Positions 43,828 through 51,465 of a stretch of DNA of 64,000 bases are shown here, one piece after another. Source of the stretch: Rhodothermales bacterium (GTDB lineage Bacteria; Bacteroidota; Rhodothermia; Rhodothermales; UBA10348); contig JANQQV010000008.1 of the NCBI GenBank assembly GCA_028284865.1, forward strand, positions 124,001 through 188,000, read 5' to 3'. Each line of letters begins with the position of its first letter. Within the stretch, counting starts at the first letter, position 1. Below the pieces are notes generated by a model. It ran no database searches, was not told the origin of the DNA, and saw nothing but the letters and a program-made list of their open reading frames with translations. A program made the position numbers and the translations under genes.

Positions 43828-44835
43828 GTGACGCGTCGCGTCCACATACTCATCGCTTTTGCGCTGGGTATTTCGCTTGCGGGATGCGGGATCGCGGACT
43901 CTGACGTCCGCGATCCCGCAGTCCTCGATGTCCCGACTGGATTCGAGCCCATCCCGATCCCGGATCACAATCCGCTGACTGCGGAGAAAGTGGCACTGGG
44001 AGAACGGTTGTTCTTTGATCCACACCTGTCGGAAACGGGCACCGTGTCATGCGCCTCCTGTCACCTGACGGAAGCAGCCTTCGCGGACCCACGACCGATC
44101 TCCATTGGTGTCCACGGACGTATCGGCGAGCGCAATTCCCCCAGCCTTGTGAACATCGGGTACATCAACCTGCTGTTCTGGGATGGTGGTGCACTGACGT
44201 TGGAAGCTCAGGCCCTGGCGCCGCTGGAAGCCGACTTCGAGATGAACATGAATCTCGGAGATCTGATTTCGCGCATCGGTGAGGATCCTTCCTATGCGGC
44301 CGAATTCGATGAGGCTTTCGGCGAAGGACCCTCGATTCAGAACGTGACGCAGGCGCTGGCCTCGTTCCAGCGGACCATCCGAAGTGGGGGGTCGCGATTC
44401 GATCGTTTCGAGGCTGGTGCGGTGGACGCATTGAGCGCTGCGGAGCGGCGTGGGATGGAGCTCTTCAACGGCAAGGCGAATTGTGCCTCCTGTCATGCAG
44501 GCTTCCTGTTCACCAATCAGGCATTCGAGAACAACGGGGTGGCCTTCACCTATCCCGACTCGGGACGAGCCCGCATCACGATTGACCCGGCAGACTTCAT
44601 GGAATTCCGGGTCCCTTCGCTGAGGAATGTTGAGAAGACGGCTCCATACATGCACGATGGCCGATTCGCGACTCTCGAAGACGTTATCGAACACTATGAC
44701 GAAGGCGGAAGCGATGTCCGAAACAAGAGCGCATTGATCGAGCCTCTTCGCCTTACAGAATCTGAGAAGGGTGACCTTGTCGCCTTCCTTCACACATTGA
44801 CTGACGAAGTCATTTTGACCGGCCTTGCGCCGTGA
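43828..44835 (+). CDS. MbnH-family di-heme cytochrome c peroxidase-like enzyme, lipoprotein
   Basis: A 335-residue protein, GTG start, lipobox SLAGC (Cys20). Two c-type haem sites, CASCH at residues 75-79 and 219-223, place it in the di-heme peroxidase superfamily. Conserved elements include ERLFFDPHLS, RNSPSLVNIGY, FRVPSLRNVEKTAPYMHDG and the end segment LTDEVILTGL. In the MbnH branch the enzyme forms a bis-Fe(IV) state and oxidises Trp of MbnP to kynurenine. Position next to the MbnP-like gene supports that role. A perfect 15-bp hairpin lies in codons 20-31. Confidence 0.9.
   Translation: MTRRVHILIAFALGISLAGCGIADSDVRDPAVLDVPTGFEPIPIPDHNPLTAEKVALGERLFFDPHLSETGTVSCASCHLTEAAFADPRPISIGVHGRIGERNSPSLVNIGYINLLFWDGGALTLEAQALAPLEADFEMNMNLGDLISRIGEDPSYAAEFDEAFGEGPSIQNVTQALASFQRTIRSGGSRFDRFEAGAVDALSAAERRGMELFNGKANCASCHAGFLFTNQAFENNGVAFTYPDSGRARITIDPADFMEFRVPSLRNVEKTAPYMHDGRFATLEDVIEHYDEGGSDVRNKSALIEPLRLTESEKGDLVAFLHTLTDEVILTGLAP
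43885..43920 (+). repeat. Perfect 15-bp inverted repeat inside the mbnH-like gene
   Basis: TGCGGGATCGCGGAC and its exact complement flank a six-base loop, in codons just after the lipobox Cys. The region encodes the disordered linker (GIADSDVRDPA). The stem is GC-rich and would stall ribosomes or protect/cleave the mRNA. No T-run follows. It is unusual for a coding region. Confidence 0.85.
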
Positions 44836-44842
44836 CAAGACC

Positions 44843-45634
44843 ATGACCCTAACCAAATTGTCAGCACTGACCAGGCTTTCCCTGCTGTTGGTTCCACTGA
44901 TATTCGTGGCCGGATGCGCCCCGGATATCGCGGAAACCGACTTCTACAGCATGCACCCCGATCCCGACGCGGGCTCGGCTGCGGAAGTTGTCCTGCTCGA
45001 CCATGTCGAGTCCGGTACACAACTGACGCTGGTCGCCCGGGAAGCACTTGGATGGGGCTTCAATGCCTTCCGCGTGGAAGCAGCTGAAGGATGGCAGTCG
45101 ATTTCCCCAGCACTCGTATACGAGGTGGGTGCCAGTCGATGGACGTCTCCCCTCTCCTCTGAAATCTCCGATGGAGCGGGCGTGATGTATGCCGTCCCCC
45201 CTCCCGTTGAAGGAGGCGAGTGGTTCCTGGAAGTCTCCGGCTCGACGAGTGCAGGCTCCCTGTCGCTTCGGGTACCCGTCACGGTTGAAGAAGACATCTG
45301 GGTTCGGCCCGCCAACGCATCGGATCTCATCGTGGCGTGGGTGGCTCCAACCGCGCCCAAGACGGGCAATGACGATTTCGAAGTGGCTTTGTATCGCTAT
45401 GTGAACGGCCAGTTTGAAGCCGTCACCAACGCATCCCTCGATCTTTACCCGTACATGGATATGGGAGGCGGTGAAGGGCACAGCACGCCGTATTCCGCAC
45501 CGACACACGTTGGCGGGGGTCGATACAAGGGTGATGTCAACTTCATCATGTCCGGCGGCTGGGACATGACCGTCATCGTTACGCTGAACGGCCAAACCGA
45601 GGAAATCGTGTTTGCCGGATTCACGGTGCAGTAG
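44843..45634 (+). CDS. Lipoprotein with C-terminal YtkA/FixH-like domain in the copper locus
   Basis: A 263-residue lipoprotein (lipobox FVAGC). The first about 150 residues are beta-rich with no clear family (TQLTLVAREALGWGFNAFRV, then GGEWFLEVSGS). The last 100 residues match YtkA/FixH-like domains: LYPYMDMGGGEGHSTPYSA, then GGGRYKGDVNFIMSGGWDM, where the M-x-M and His residues can bind copper. Seven bases separate it from the preceding stop; the receptor gene follows after 11 bases. A periplasmic copper carrier or receptor partner is likely. Confidence 0.8.
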   Translation: MTLTKLSALTRLSLLLVPLIFVAGCAPDIAETDFYSMHPDPDAGSAAEVVLLDHVESGTQLTLVAREALGWGFNAFRVEAAEGWQSISPALVYEVGASRWTSPLSSEISDGAGVMYAVPPPVEGGEWFLEVSGSTSAGSLSLRVPVTVEEDIWVRPANASDLIVAWVAPTAPKTGNDDFEVALYRYVNGQFEAVTNASLDLYPYMDMGGGEGHSTPYSAPTHVGGGRYKGDVNFIMSGGWDMTVIVTLNGQTEEIVFAGFTVQ

Positions 45635-45645
45635 AGAGGAATCAA

Positions 45646-47928
45646 ATGAGAATACCTGGAATCACATCCTTCACGACTCGGCAGTCACTGCGCCTTTGGA
45701 TAGGTGCACTGCTGCTGGCCGTGGTAAGCGCTGCGCCATCATTTGCTCAGGACGAACAACCCTTGCTGGGGGTCGTGCTGGACGACTTGTCCGGGCAACC
45801 GATCCCATTGGCCACCGTCATCGTGACCGGGACGCAGTATGGAACGGCAGCCGACTATGATGGGCAATTTGAGCTACTCCTTCGTCCCGAGCACCACATG
45901 CTCCGGATTTCGGCCCTGGGATATGCTTCTCGGGTCGTCCACATCACGTCAGAAATGCGGGATGGTGGGTCGATGACGATCCGGTTGGAGCCGTCAGTCA
46001 TCAATGTTGACGAGGTTGTTGTGGCCGGAGATCGCGCACGCGTCGATGACCCATCGGCCTCCTCGCACAATCAAAATGCGACCGAGGATTTGATGGATCG
46101 CATTCCGGGAGCCGACTTCCTCCAGCGTGCCAACATTGCCTGGGAGCCGGTCATCCGGGGAATGAATGGCGGGCAGGTAGGCGTCGTGATTGACGGAATG
46201 AAAGTGGTTGGTGCCTGCATCGACCGAATGGATCCAACGTCGGCATACGTTGAGGTAGAGAATCTGGAACGCCTGGAGTTGACCAAAGGCGGATTTGACC
46301 TGAACATGGGTTCGCAGATTGGCGGTACGGTCAACCTGATGACTCAGCGTCCTTCGTTCGATGAGGACCCGTTCATCACTTCTGAAGTGGGCTTCGAATC
46401 GGCTTCGATGCTTCGCCGCGGGCGTGTATCGGCCGGCATGGCAAAAGGAAAAACGAGTGTCCGAGGGAGCTGGTCCTACCGCATCGCTGACGACTTCACC
46501 GCTGGTGGAGGTCAGTCGCTGGCCAACTCCGGCTACGAGAAGAACAATTACAAAATCGACGTCACCCGGATGCTCAATCACGCACATCAGGTGACAGGTT
46601 CGTTCCTGGCTGACAACGCCTGGGGTGTCGGATATCCCGTGCTGCTCATGGATGCGACGCTTGCCAAGGCGCGCATCGGAAGCGTCACCCACAATTGGGA
46701 GCGTCACACGGCCACGCGTGGCCTGAAGACGGCCGAAACGAGGATCTATCACAACACGGTCGATCACTGGATGGACGATTACCAGCGGGACGTGTTCGAT
46801 CGCCCGGTGATGCGCGGCATGTACATGCCCATGTTTGGCAATACCCAGACATCCGGGCTGATTTCGAACTGGGGATTCCGCTTCGGTCCGAGCCGCATGA
46901 ACCTGACATTGGACGCATACCAGACCGACAGTTTTGGCGATATGTGGATGTTCTCCGTGTTCGAGAATATCCAGGACATGTATCTCCTGAACCTCGGAGA
47001 CATCCGAGTTCGTCACGGAGCTATTGCAGCCGATTGGTCGACGCCTCTGGCGGACAACCTGGTCGGTCGTCTGAATGCCCGCTGGGACTACTCGACCCGC
47101 GACGTTTTGCGTGACGAAGCTGTGGCCATTCTTCAAGGCCGCTGGGGTGATGGAGACCTGGCGCGCACTTACTCGTTCGGCAACATCAGCGGAACGATCG
47201 ACTATGCGCTCAATCCGATTACCCGGCTCCATCTGAGCCTCGCGCATGTGGCCCGACTGCCCACTCATGTGGAGAACTACGGCCACTACGTCTACAATTA
47301 CGTCGACGGATTCTTCTATACGGGCAATCCGAACCTCAAGCCGGAGCGCTCGAACCAGATGGAGATTGGCGTCGAGCGATGGACTTCGCGGTATGGTCTG
47401 ACGGCTTCCGTTTACGGCAATTGGATCCAGGACTACATCGTAGGTCTGGCAGACGACGGTCTTTCCGACAACGAGATCTATCGCTTCCGAGTATACCAGA
47501 ATGCGTCCTCCGCAACCCTGGTTGGATTTGAGCTCAGTGCTGTCGCAGACATCGCGCGTGGCTTCTCCGTGGCCGGCTCGTCTTCGTACACTCGTGGCCA
47601 GAATCATGAGTTGGACGAGCCCATGTTCCTGATTCCGCCGCTCAGTGCGCAGCTCGCGCTGCGATTTGATCAGCCCAAGTACTGGGCCGAAATCGAATCG
47701 CGAATGGCCATGCCCCAGGAGCGTGTCGCCAGACAGATTGCCGTGGAAGACGTGACCGATGGCTACTTCATAGTCAACATGCGCGGTAGCTACACGGTGC
47801 GCGAGACGACGTCATTGCGATTCGGAATCGACAACCTGTTCGATACGTTCTATCACGAGCACCTGAGCTTCGGCAACCTGCCCAACGAAGGTCGCAACGT
47901 GTACCTTTCGGTATCGCACACACTGTAG
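45646..47928 (+). CDS. TonB-dependent receptor of the OprC/NosA copper type
   Basis: A 760-residue outer-membrane receptor. Signal peptide to about residue 34, then a carboxypeptidase-like regulatory domain (40-115, GVVLDDLSGQPIPLATVIV), then a plug and 22-strand barrel ending in Leu. The copper site residues of OprC are present: Cys191 and Met195 in GACIDRMDP (CxxxM) and His374 with Met376 in VDHWMDDY (HxM), with spacing close to that in OprC. Further Met occur in GMYMPMFG. It should import Cu ions across the outer membrane and is encoded with the MbnP/MbnH-type proteins. NosA, its relative, provides copper for nitrous oxide reductase. Confidence 0.9.
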   Translation: MRIPGITSFTTRQSLRLWIGALLLAVVSAAPSFAQDEQPLLGVVLDDLSGQPIPLATVIVTGTQYGTAADYDGQFELLLRPEHHMLRISALGYASRVVHITSEMRDGGSMTIRLEPSVINVDEVVVAGDRARVDDPSASSHNQNATEDLMDRIPGADFLQRANIAWEPVIRGMNGGQVGVVIDGMKVVGACIDRMDPTSAYVEVENLERLELTKGGFDLNMGSQIGGTVNLMTQRPSFDEDPFITSEVGFESASMLRRGRVSAGMAKGKTSVRGSWSYRIADDFTAGGGQSLANSGYEKNNYKIDVTRMLNHAHQVTGSFLADNAWGVGYPVLLMDATLAKARIGSVTHNWERHTATRGLKTAETRIYHNTVDHWMDDYQRDVFDRPVMRGMYMPMFGNTQTSGLISNWGFRFGPSRMNLTLDAYQTDSFGDMWMFSVFENIQDMYLLNLGDIRVRHGAIAADWSTPLADNLVGRLNARWDYSTRDVLRDEAVAILQGRWGDGDLARTYSFGNISGTIDYALNPITRLHLSLAHVARLPTHVENYGHYVYNYVDGFFYTGNPNLKPERSNQMEIGVERWTSRYGLTASVYGNWIQDYIVGLADDGLSDNEIYRFRVYQNASSATLVGFELSAVADIARGFSVAGSSSYTRGQNHELDEPMFLIPPLSAQLALRFDQPKYWAEIESRMAMPQERVARQIAVEDVTDGYFIVNMRGSYTVRETTSLRFGIDNLFDTFYHEHLSFGNLPNEGRNVYLSVSHTL

Positions 47929-47957
47929 CCTCGATAAGGCGCTTTCTCACCAAGACC

Positions 47958-48323
47958 ATGATTCCGGCCGATATCAAGGAAATGGCGAAACACGACCCGC
48001 TGGTCGCCGAATTGTTGGCGATCGGTGGCCCGTTTTTCTACAACGACTATCAGCGAATGCGGTCCGGTGATTCTGAATGGGTGATGCGTGATCGGGCCAA
48101 GAAAGCTCGTTGGGCGTTCGTTTTCTTTGTGATTCTCTGGGGGATCTACCTCACCTTTTTCTTGATTACCACCTTCAGATACGAGGCTGACTGGATTGCG
48201 CAATTGCTGCGACTCCTCAGTGCAGGTCTGTATGGTGGAGCCGCATGGTTGATCTTCCGAAACATGCGGCGACTTGAAGAGGTCATCGCACGCATTGACG
48301 CCGGCGAATTCTCGACGGATTGA
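47958..48323 (+). CDS. Small two-helix membrane protein
   Basis: A 121-residue protein I do not recognise. The first 45 residues are soluble and mildly acidic (DIKEMAKHDPLVAELLAI). Helix one (RWAFVFFVILWGIYLTFFLI) follows, then a short loop and helix two (LLRLLSAGLYGGAAWLIF), and a short cytoplasmic end (MRRLEEVIARIDAGEF). It starts 29 bases after the copper receptor gene and could be part of that transcript, but no metal motif is visible. GC and codon use match the neighbours. Confidence 0.65.
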   Translation: MIPADIKEMAKHDPLVAELLAIGGPFFYNDYQRMRSGDSEWVMRDRAKKARWAFVFFVILWGIYLTFFLITTFRYEADWIAQLLRLLSAGLYGGAAWLIFRNMRRLEEVIARIDAGEFSTD

Positions 48324-48434
48324 TCGGCAAGGTCCGATCCGCGGCGAACCTTTGGGCGGAGTGGGCTTTCTTGAGCGATCCGGCTCGGCGCGTTGCTGCG
48401 TTGGAGACATCACCCAACCTTTCCTCCTCCCGCC

Positions 48435-50108
48435 ATGAGCGATCAGAAGATCATCTTCTCGATGAATGGCGTCGGCAAGATCTACAAGTCGACGCGCAAG
48501 CAGGTACTCAAGGACATCTGGCTGTCCTTCTTCTACGGCGCCAAGATTGGCGTACTTGGACTGAACGGCGCTGGAAAGAGCTCGCTGCTTCGCATCATTG
48601 CGGGGCTCGACACTGATTATCTGGGCGAGATCCAGGCCCAAAAGGGCATCACGTTCGGCTACCTGCCACAGGAGCCCGAGCTGGATCCAGAAGCCACCGT
48701 GCTGGAGATCGTTGAGGAAGGTGCAGGTGAGGCTGTCCGACTATTGAAGGCATACAACGAGGTGAGCGAGAAATTCGCCGAGCCCGATGCCGACTACGAA
48801 GCCCTGATGGAAGAACAGGCCAAGCTTCAAGATCGCATTGACGCGATGGGGGCCTGGGATCTGGAGAGCCAGCTCGAAATGGCGATGGACGCTCTTCGCT
48901 GTCCACCGTCAGACGCCAAAATCGGCGTGCTTTCGGGTGGTGAAAAGCGCCGCGTTGCACTCGTTCGCCTCCTTCTCCAGAAACCAGATGTCTTGCTGCT
49001 GGATGAGCCCACGAACCACCTCGACGCAGAAAGTGTCGCCTGGCTCGAGCAACACCTGGATCGCTATGAAGGCACGGTCATCGCCGTGACCCACGATCGC
49101 TACTTCCTGGACAACGTCGCCGGATGGATTCTTGAGCTCGATCGGGGTCAGGGGATCCCGTTCGAAGGCAACTACTCGTCCTGGCTCGAGCAGAAGAAGA
49201 AGCGCCTCGAACTGGAAGAGAAGCAGGAGTCCAAGAAGCAGAAGGCGCTTGCGGCCGAGCTCGAGTGGGTCCGCATGTCACCGAAGGGGCGTCGCGCGAA
49301 AAACAAGGCGCGTATCACGGCCTACGAGAAAATGGTCGAAGAGCAGGCCGACAAGCGACAGGAAGAGGTCCAGATTCCCATCCAGCCCGGGCCTCGTCTC
49401 GGCCAGCAGGTCATTGTGGCCAAGGATGTGATGAAAGGCTTCGGCGATCGACTGCTGTACGACAACCTGAACTTCTCCCTGCCACCGGGTGGTATCGTGG
49501 GAATCGTCGGGGCCAACGGAACGGGTAAGACAACCATGTTCCGGATGATCACCGGTCAGGAGACGCCCGACAATGGATCCTTTGAGGTCGGTGAGACCGT
49601 GCAGCTCGGCTACATCGATCAGGATCGTCCGCTGGACGGGACAAAAAACGTCTGGCAGGAAATCACAGGCGGTACGGACTTTATCGAGCTGGGAGGACGT
49701 GAGGTCAACTCGCGCGCCTACGTCGGGAAGTTCAACTTTGCTGGAAGTGATCAGCAAAAGCTGGTATCCGAGCTGTCCGGTGGTGAGCGTAATCGCGTTC
49801 ACCTGGCCAAGATGCTCAAAGAAGGAGCCAACGTGCTGCTGCTTGACGAGCCGACAAACGATCTGGACGTCAACACGCTACGCGCGTTGGAAACCGCTCT
49901 GCTCGACTTTGCCGGATGCGCCGTGGTGATTTCGCACGATCGCTGGTTCCTTGACCGCATCGCGACTCACATCCTTGCCTTTGAGGGCAATTCAGAAGTG
50001 GTCTGGTTCGAAGGCAACTACAGCGACTACGAAGAGAATCGCAAAGAGCGACTGGGCATCGAAGCGGATCAGCCGCACCGCGTCAAGTATCGTCACCTGA
50101 CGCGATAG
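48435..50108 (+). CDS. ettA: Energy-dependent translational throttle protein EttA
   Basis: EttA is an ABC-F ATPase that gates the ribosome's first peptide bond according to energy level. The 557-residue protein has two ATPase domains: Walker [10 protein letters not shown] and GANGTGKTT, signatures [11 protein letters not shown] and [11 protein letters not shown], Walker [13 protein letters not shown] and [12 protein letters not shown]. The interdomain linker ([20 protein letters not shown]) and the internal arm-like insert fit EttA rather than Uup. Its start is the ATG at 48435, giving [17 protein letters not shown]. Confidence 0.95.
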   Translation: MSDQKIIFSMNGVGKIYKSTRKQVLKDIWLSFFYGAKIGVLGLNGAGKSSLLRIIAGLDTDYLGEIQAQKGITFGYLPQEPELDPEATVLEIVEEGAGEAVRLLKAYNEVSEKFAEPDADYEALMEEQAKLQDRIDAMGAWDLESQLEMAMDALRCPPSDAKIGVLSGGEKRRVALVRLLLQKPDVLLLDEPTNHLDAESVAWLEQHLDRYEGTVIAVTHDRYFLDNVAGWILELDRGQGIPFEGNYSSWLEQKKKRLELEEKQESKKQKALAAELEWVRMSPKGRRAKNKARITAYEKMVEEQADKRQEEVQIPIQPGPRLGQQVIVAKDVMKGFGDRLLYDNLNFSLPPGGIVGIVGANGTGKTTMFRMITGQETPDNGSFEVGETVQLGYIDQDRPLDGTKNVWQEITGGTDFIELGGREVNSRAYVGKFNFAGSDQQKLVSELSGGERNRVHLAKMLKEGANVLLLDEPTNDLDVNTLRALETALLDFAGCAVVISHDRWFLDRIATHILAFEGNSEVVWFEGNYSDYEENRKERLGIEADQPHRVKYRHLTR

Positions 50109-50160
50109 GCGGCGATCAAGCAAGATCGAGTGCTGAAAAGGACTGGCGACGGGGGTTCGC

Positions 50161-50370
50161 TCAGTCGGGCTCGCAGGTTTTGTACTGGAACGGCAGATAC
50201 AGTCCGCATACGCCGACGAAGCTCGTTCCCAGGAGGACGATGGCGAAGACCAAGCCGATCGTTCCGACCGTACCGGAGATGATGTCCATGAAGTAGAGGA
50301 CGATCAGGACAGCACCGACCACGAATCGGATCGACCGGTCAGCGCGGCCCATGTTTTTCTTGATGTTCAT
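50161..50370 (-). CDS. DUF2892 (YgaP-like transmembrane) small protein
   Basis: A 69-residue protein beginning MNIKKNMGRADRSIRFVVGA, the DUF2892 hallmark. Two short hydrophobic segments follow (VLIVLYFMDIISGTVGTIG and FVGVCGLYLPF). The family is the membrane tail of rhodanese YgaP or stands alone; its role is unknown. The frame extends upstream to 50475, but the hallmark fixes the start. A 30-residue single-helix ORF lies just upstream on the same strand. Confidence 0.9.
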   Translation of the reverse strand: MNIKKNMGRADRSIRFVVGAVLIVLYFMDIISGTVGTIGLVFAIVLLGTSFVGVCGLYLPFQYKTCEPD

Positions 50371-50404
50371 GACAAGTGGGGTTTCAGGAAAACGGAGCTG
50401 TTTC

Positions 50405-50497
50405 CTACTTGAAAATGGCCTCGAATAGCAGGACACCAACTGTGATGATGCCCAGGCACATGATGCATACCACAATCAGTTTCCAGGCTTCTTTCAT
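50405..50497 (-). CDS. Possible 30-residue single-helix membrane protein
   Basis: MKEAWKLIVVCIMCLGIITV continues to a stop after ten more residues (GVLLFEAIFK). This short protein has a positive N-terminus and one clear hydrophobic helix, and it lies 34 bases upstream of the DUF2892 gene on the same strand. No ribosome site is evident and the length is below usual cut-offs. It could be real (small membrane proteins commonly sit beside such genes) or chance. Confidence 0.45.
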   Translation of the reverse strand: MKEAWKLIVVCIMCLGIITVGVLLFEAIFK

Positions 50498-50624
50498 CGT
50501 TACGTGTGTTGGAGGGACGGCTTGGCAAAGCCGAGATCCTATTGCCCTGACAGGGTACGATCAGTGCGGGGGCCAATCAATACCGACGCCCTGCGTCATG
50601 CAACCATCTTGGTCCCCGTGAGTA

Positions 50625-50643
50625 TATTGACTATCGGTCAATA
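50625..50643. promoter_or_regulatory. TetR operator upstream of tetR (site 1)
   Basis: TATTGAC-N5-GTCAATA, a perfect 7-bp-arm repeat, 21 bases before the TetR start. The same TTGAC-N5-GTCAA core recurs three times before the efflux genes. Confidence 0.85.
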
Positions 50644-50663
50644 ATCGAACATGGTACGGAAAG

Positions 50664-51293
50664 ATGGGCGTCGCAGAACGTCGACTCAGGGAAAAAGAGG
50701 CTCGCAAGACTACCATCCTGCATGCGGCAGAGAGGGTTTTCTTCGCAAGTGATCCGGATACAGCCACCATGGACGAGGTGGCTGATACGGCAGAGTTGTC
50801 GAAGGGGCTACTCTACCACTACTTCGGCAGCAAGGATGAACTTATCCATGCCATCGCTCACAAAGGGCTGCTGATCATGCAATCCATGTTCAGGGAGGTC
50901 CTCGATTCCGAGGGCGATGGGTTGACCAAAGCCCGAGGAATGGGCGAAGCGTACATCCGTTTCGCTAAACAGTATCCCGATTACTTCCGGATTTTCACGT
51001 GGGCGGAGACGAGGGGCCATTCATCAGGCTCAGTAGGTGAACACACCGAAGCCTGTCACCTCGTTGGCGACTCGTGTATCGGTATGGTAGCTGAAGCGGT
51101 CCAGATCGGCATTGATGATGGGACCATCCGACCGGAATTGAATCCTATCGAAACGGCCATCACGCTGTGGGCGCAGACCCACGGAGTGATTGAGATTTCC
51201 CAACGGAAGCGCATGCGCGAACGCAAGATGGTGGATGAAAACCAATTGCAGCGTGCCAGCCTGGACATGATGCAAAAGGGCCTCAAGGCTTGA
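50664..51293 (+). CDS. TetR-family regulator of the RND efflux operon
   Basis: A 209-residue regulator. The N-terminal helix-turn-helix is KTTILHAAERVFFASDPDTA, then ATMDEVADTAELSKGLLYHYFGS. The rest is a helical ligand domain of the TetR_C type. Its own promoter carries an operator, and three more lie in the 180 bases before and over the start of the TolC-like gene, so it very likely represses the pump and itself until an inducer binds. The inducer is unknown. Its stop is about 170 bases before the pump genes. Confidence 0.92.
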   Translation: MGVAERRLREKEARKTTILHAAERVFFASDPDTATMDEVADTAELSKGLLYHYFGSKDELIHAIAHKGLLIMQSMFREVLDSEGDGLTKARGMGEAYIRFAKQYPDYFRIFTWAETRGHSSGSVGEHTEACHLVGDSCIGMVAEAVQIGIDDGTIRPELNPIETAITLWAQTHGVIEISQRKRMRERKMVDENQLQRASLDMMQKGLKA

Positions 51294-51383
51294 GGCTCAC
51301 GCTCCCCCCGTTCGGCCCCTGAATGCGAACACGTTGCATTGAAGCGAAACTTTTTCTTCGATCTCCGTAACACCTGACACTTC

Positions 51384-51400
51384 ATTGACTCTGAGTCAAT
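51384..51400. promoter_or_regulatory. TetR operator (site 2)
   Basis: ATTGAC-TCTGA-GTCAAT, 64 bases before the annotated TolC-like ATG. Same arms as site 1. Confidence 0.85.
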
Positions 51401-51448
51401 GATCACCTTCCTCCCAGTGGCCTCGAGCCACTCTTTTTTGATCACAAG

Positions 51449-51465
51449 ATTGACTGATAGTCAAT
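51449..51465. promoter_or_regulatory. TetR operator (site 3) touching the start codon
   Basis: ATTGAC-TGATA-GTCAAT; its last two bases are the first two bases of the ATG at 51464. Binding would block the promoter or the start of transcription there. Confidence 0.85.

Noticed and set aside
45994-47607. A 537-residue open frame on the - strand
   Set aside because: It is antisense to the TonB receptor gene; no domain, signal or ribosome site supports it.
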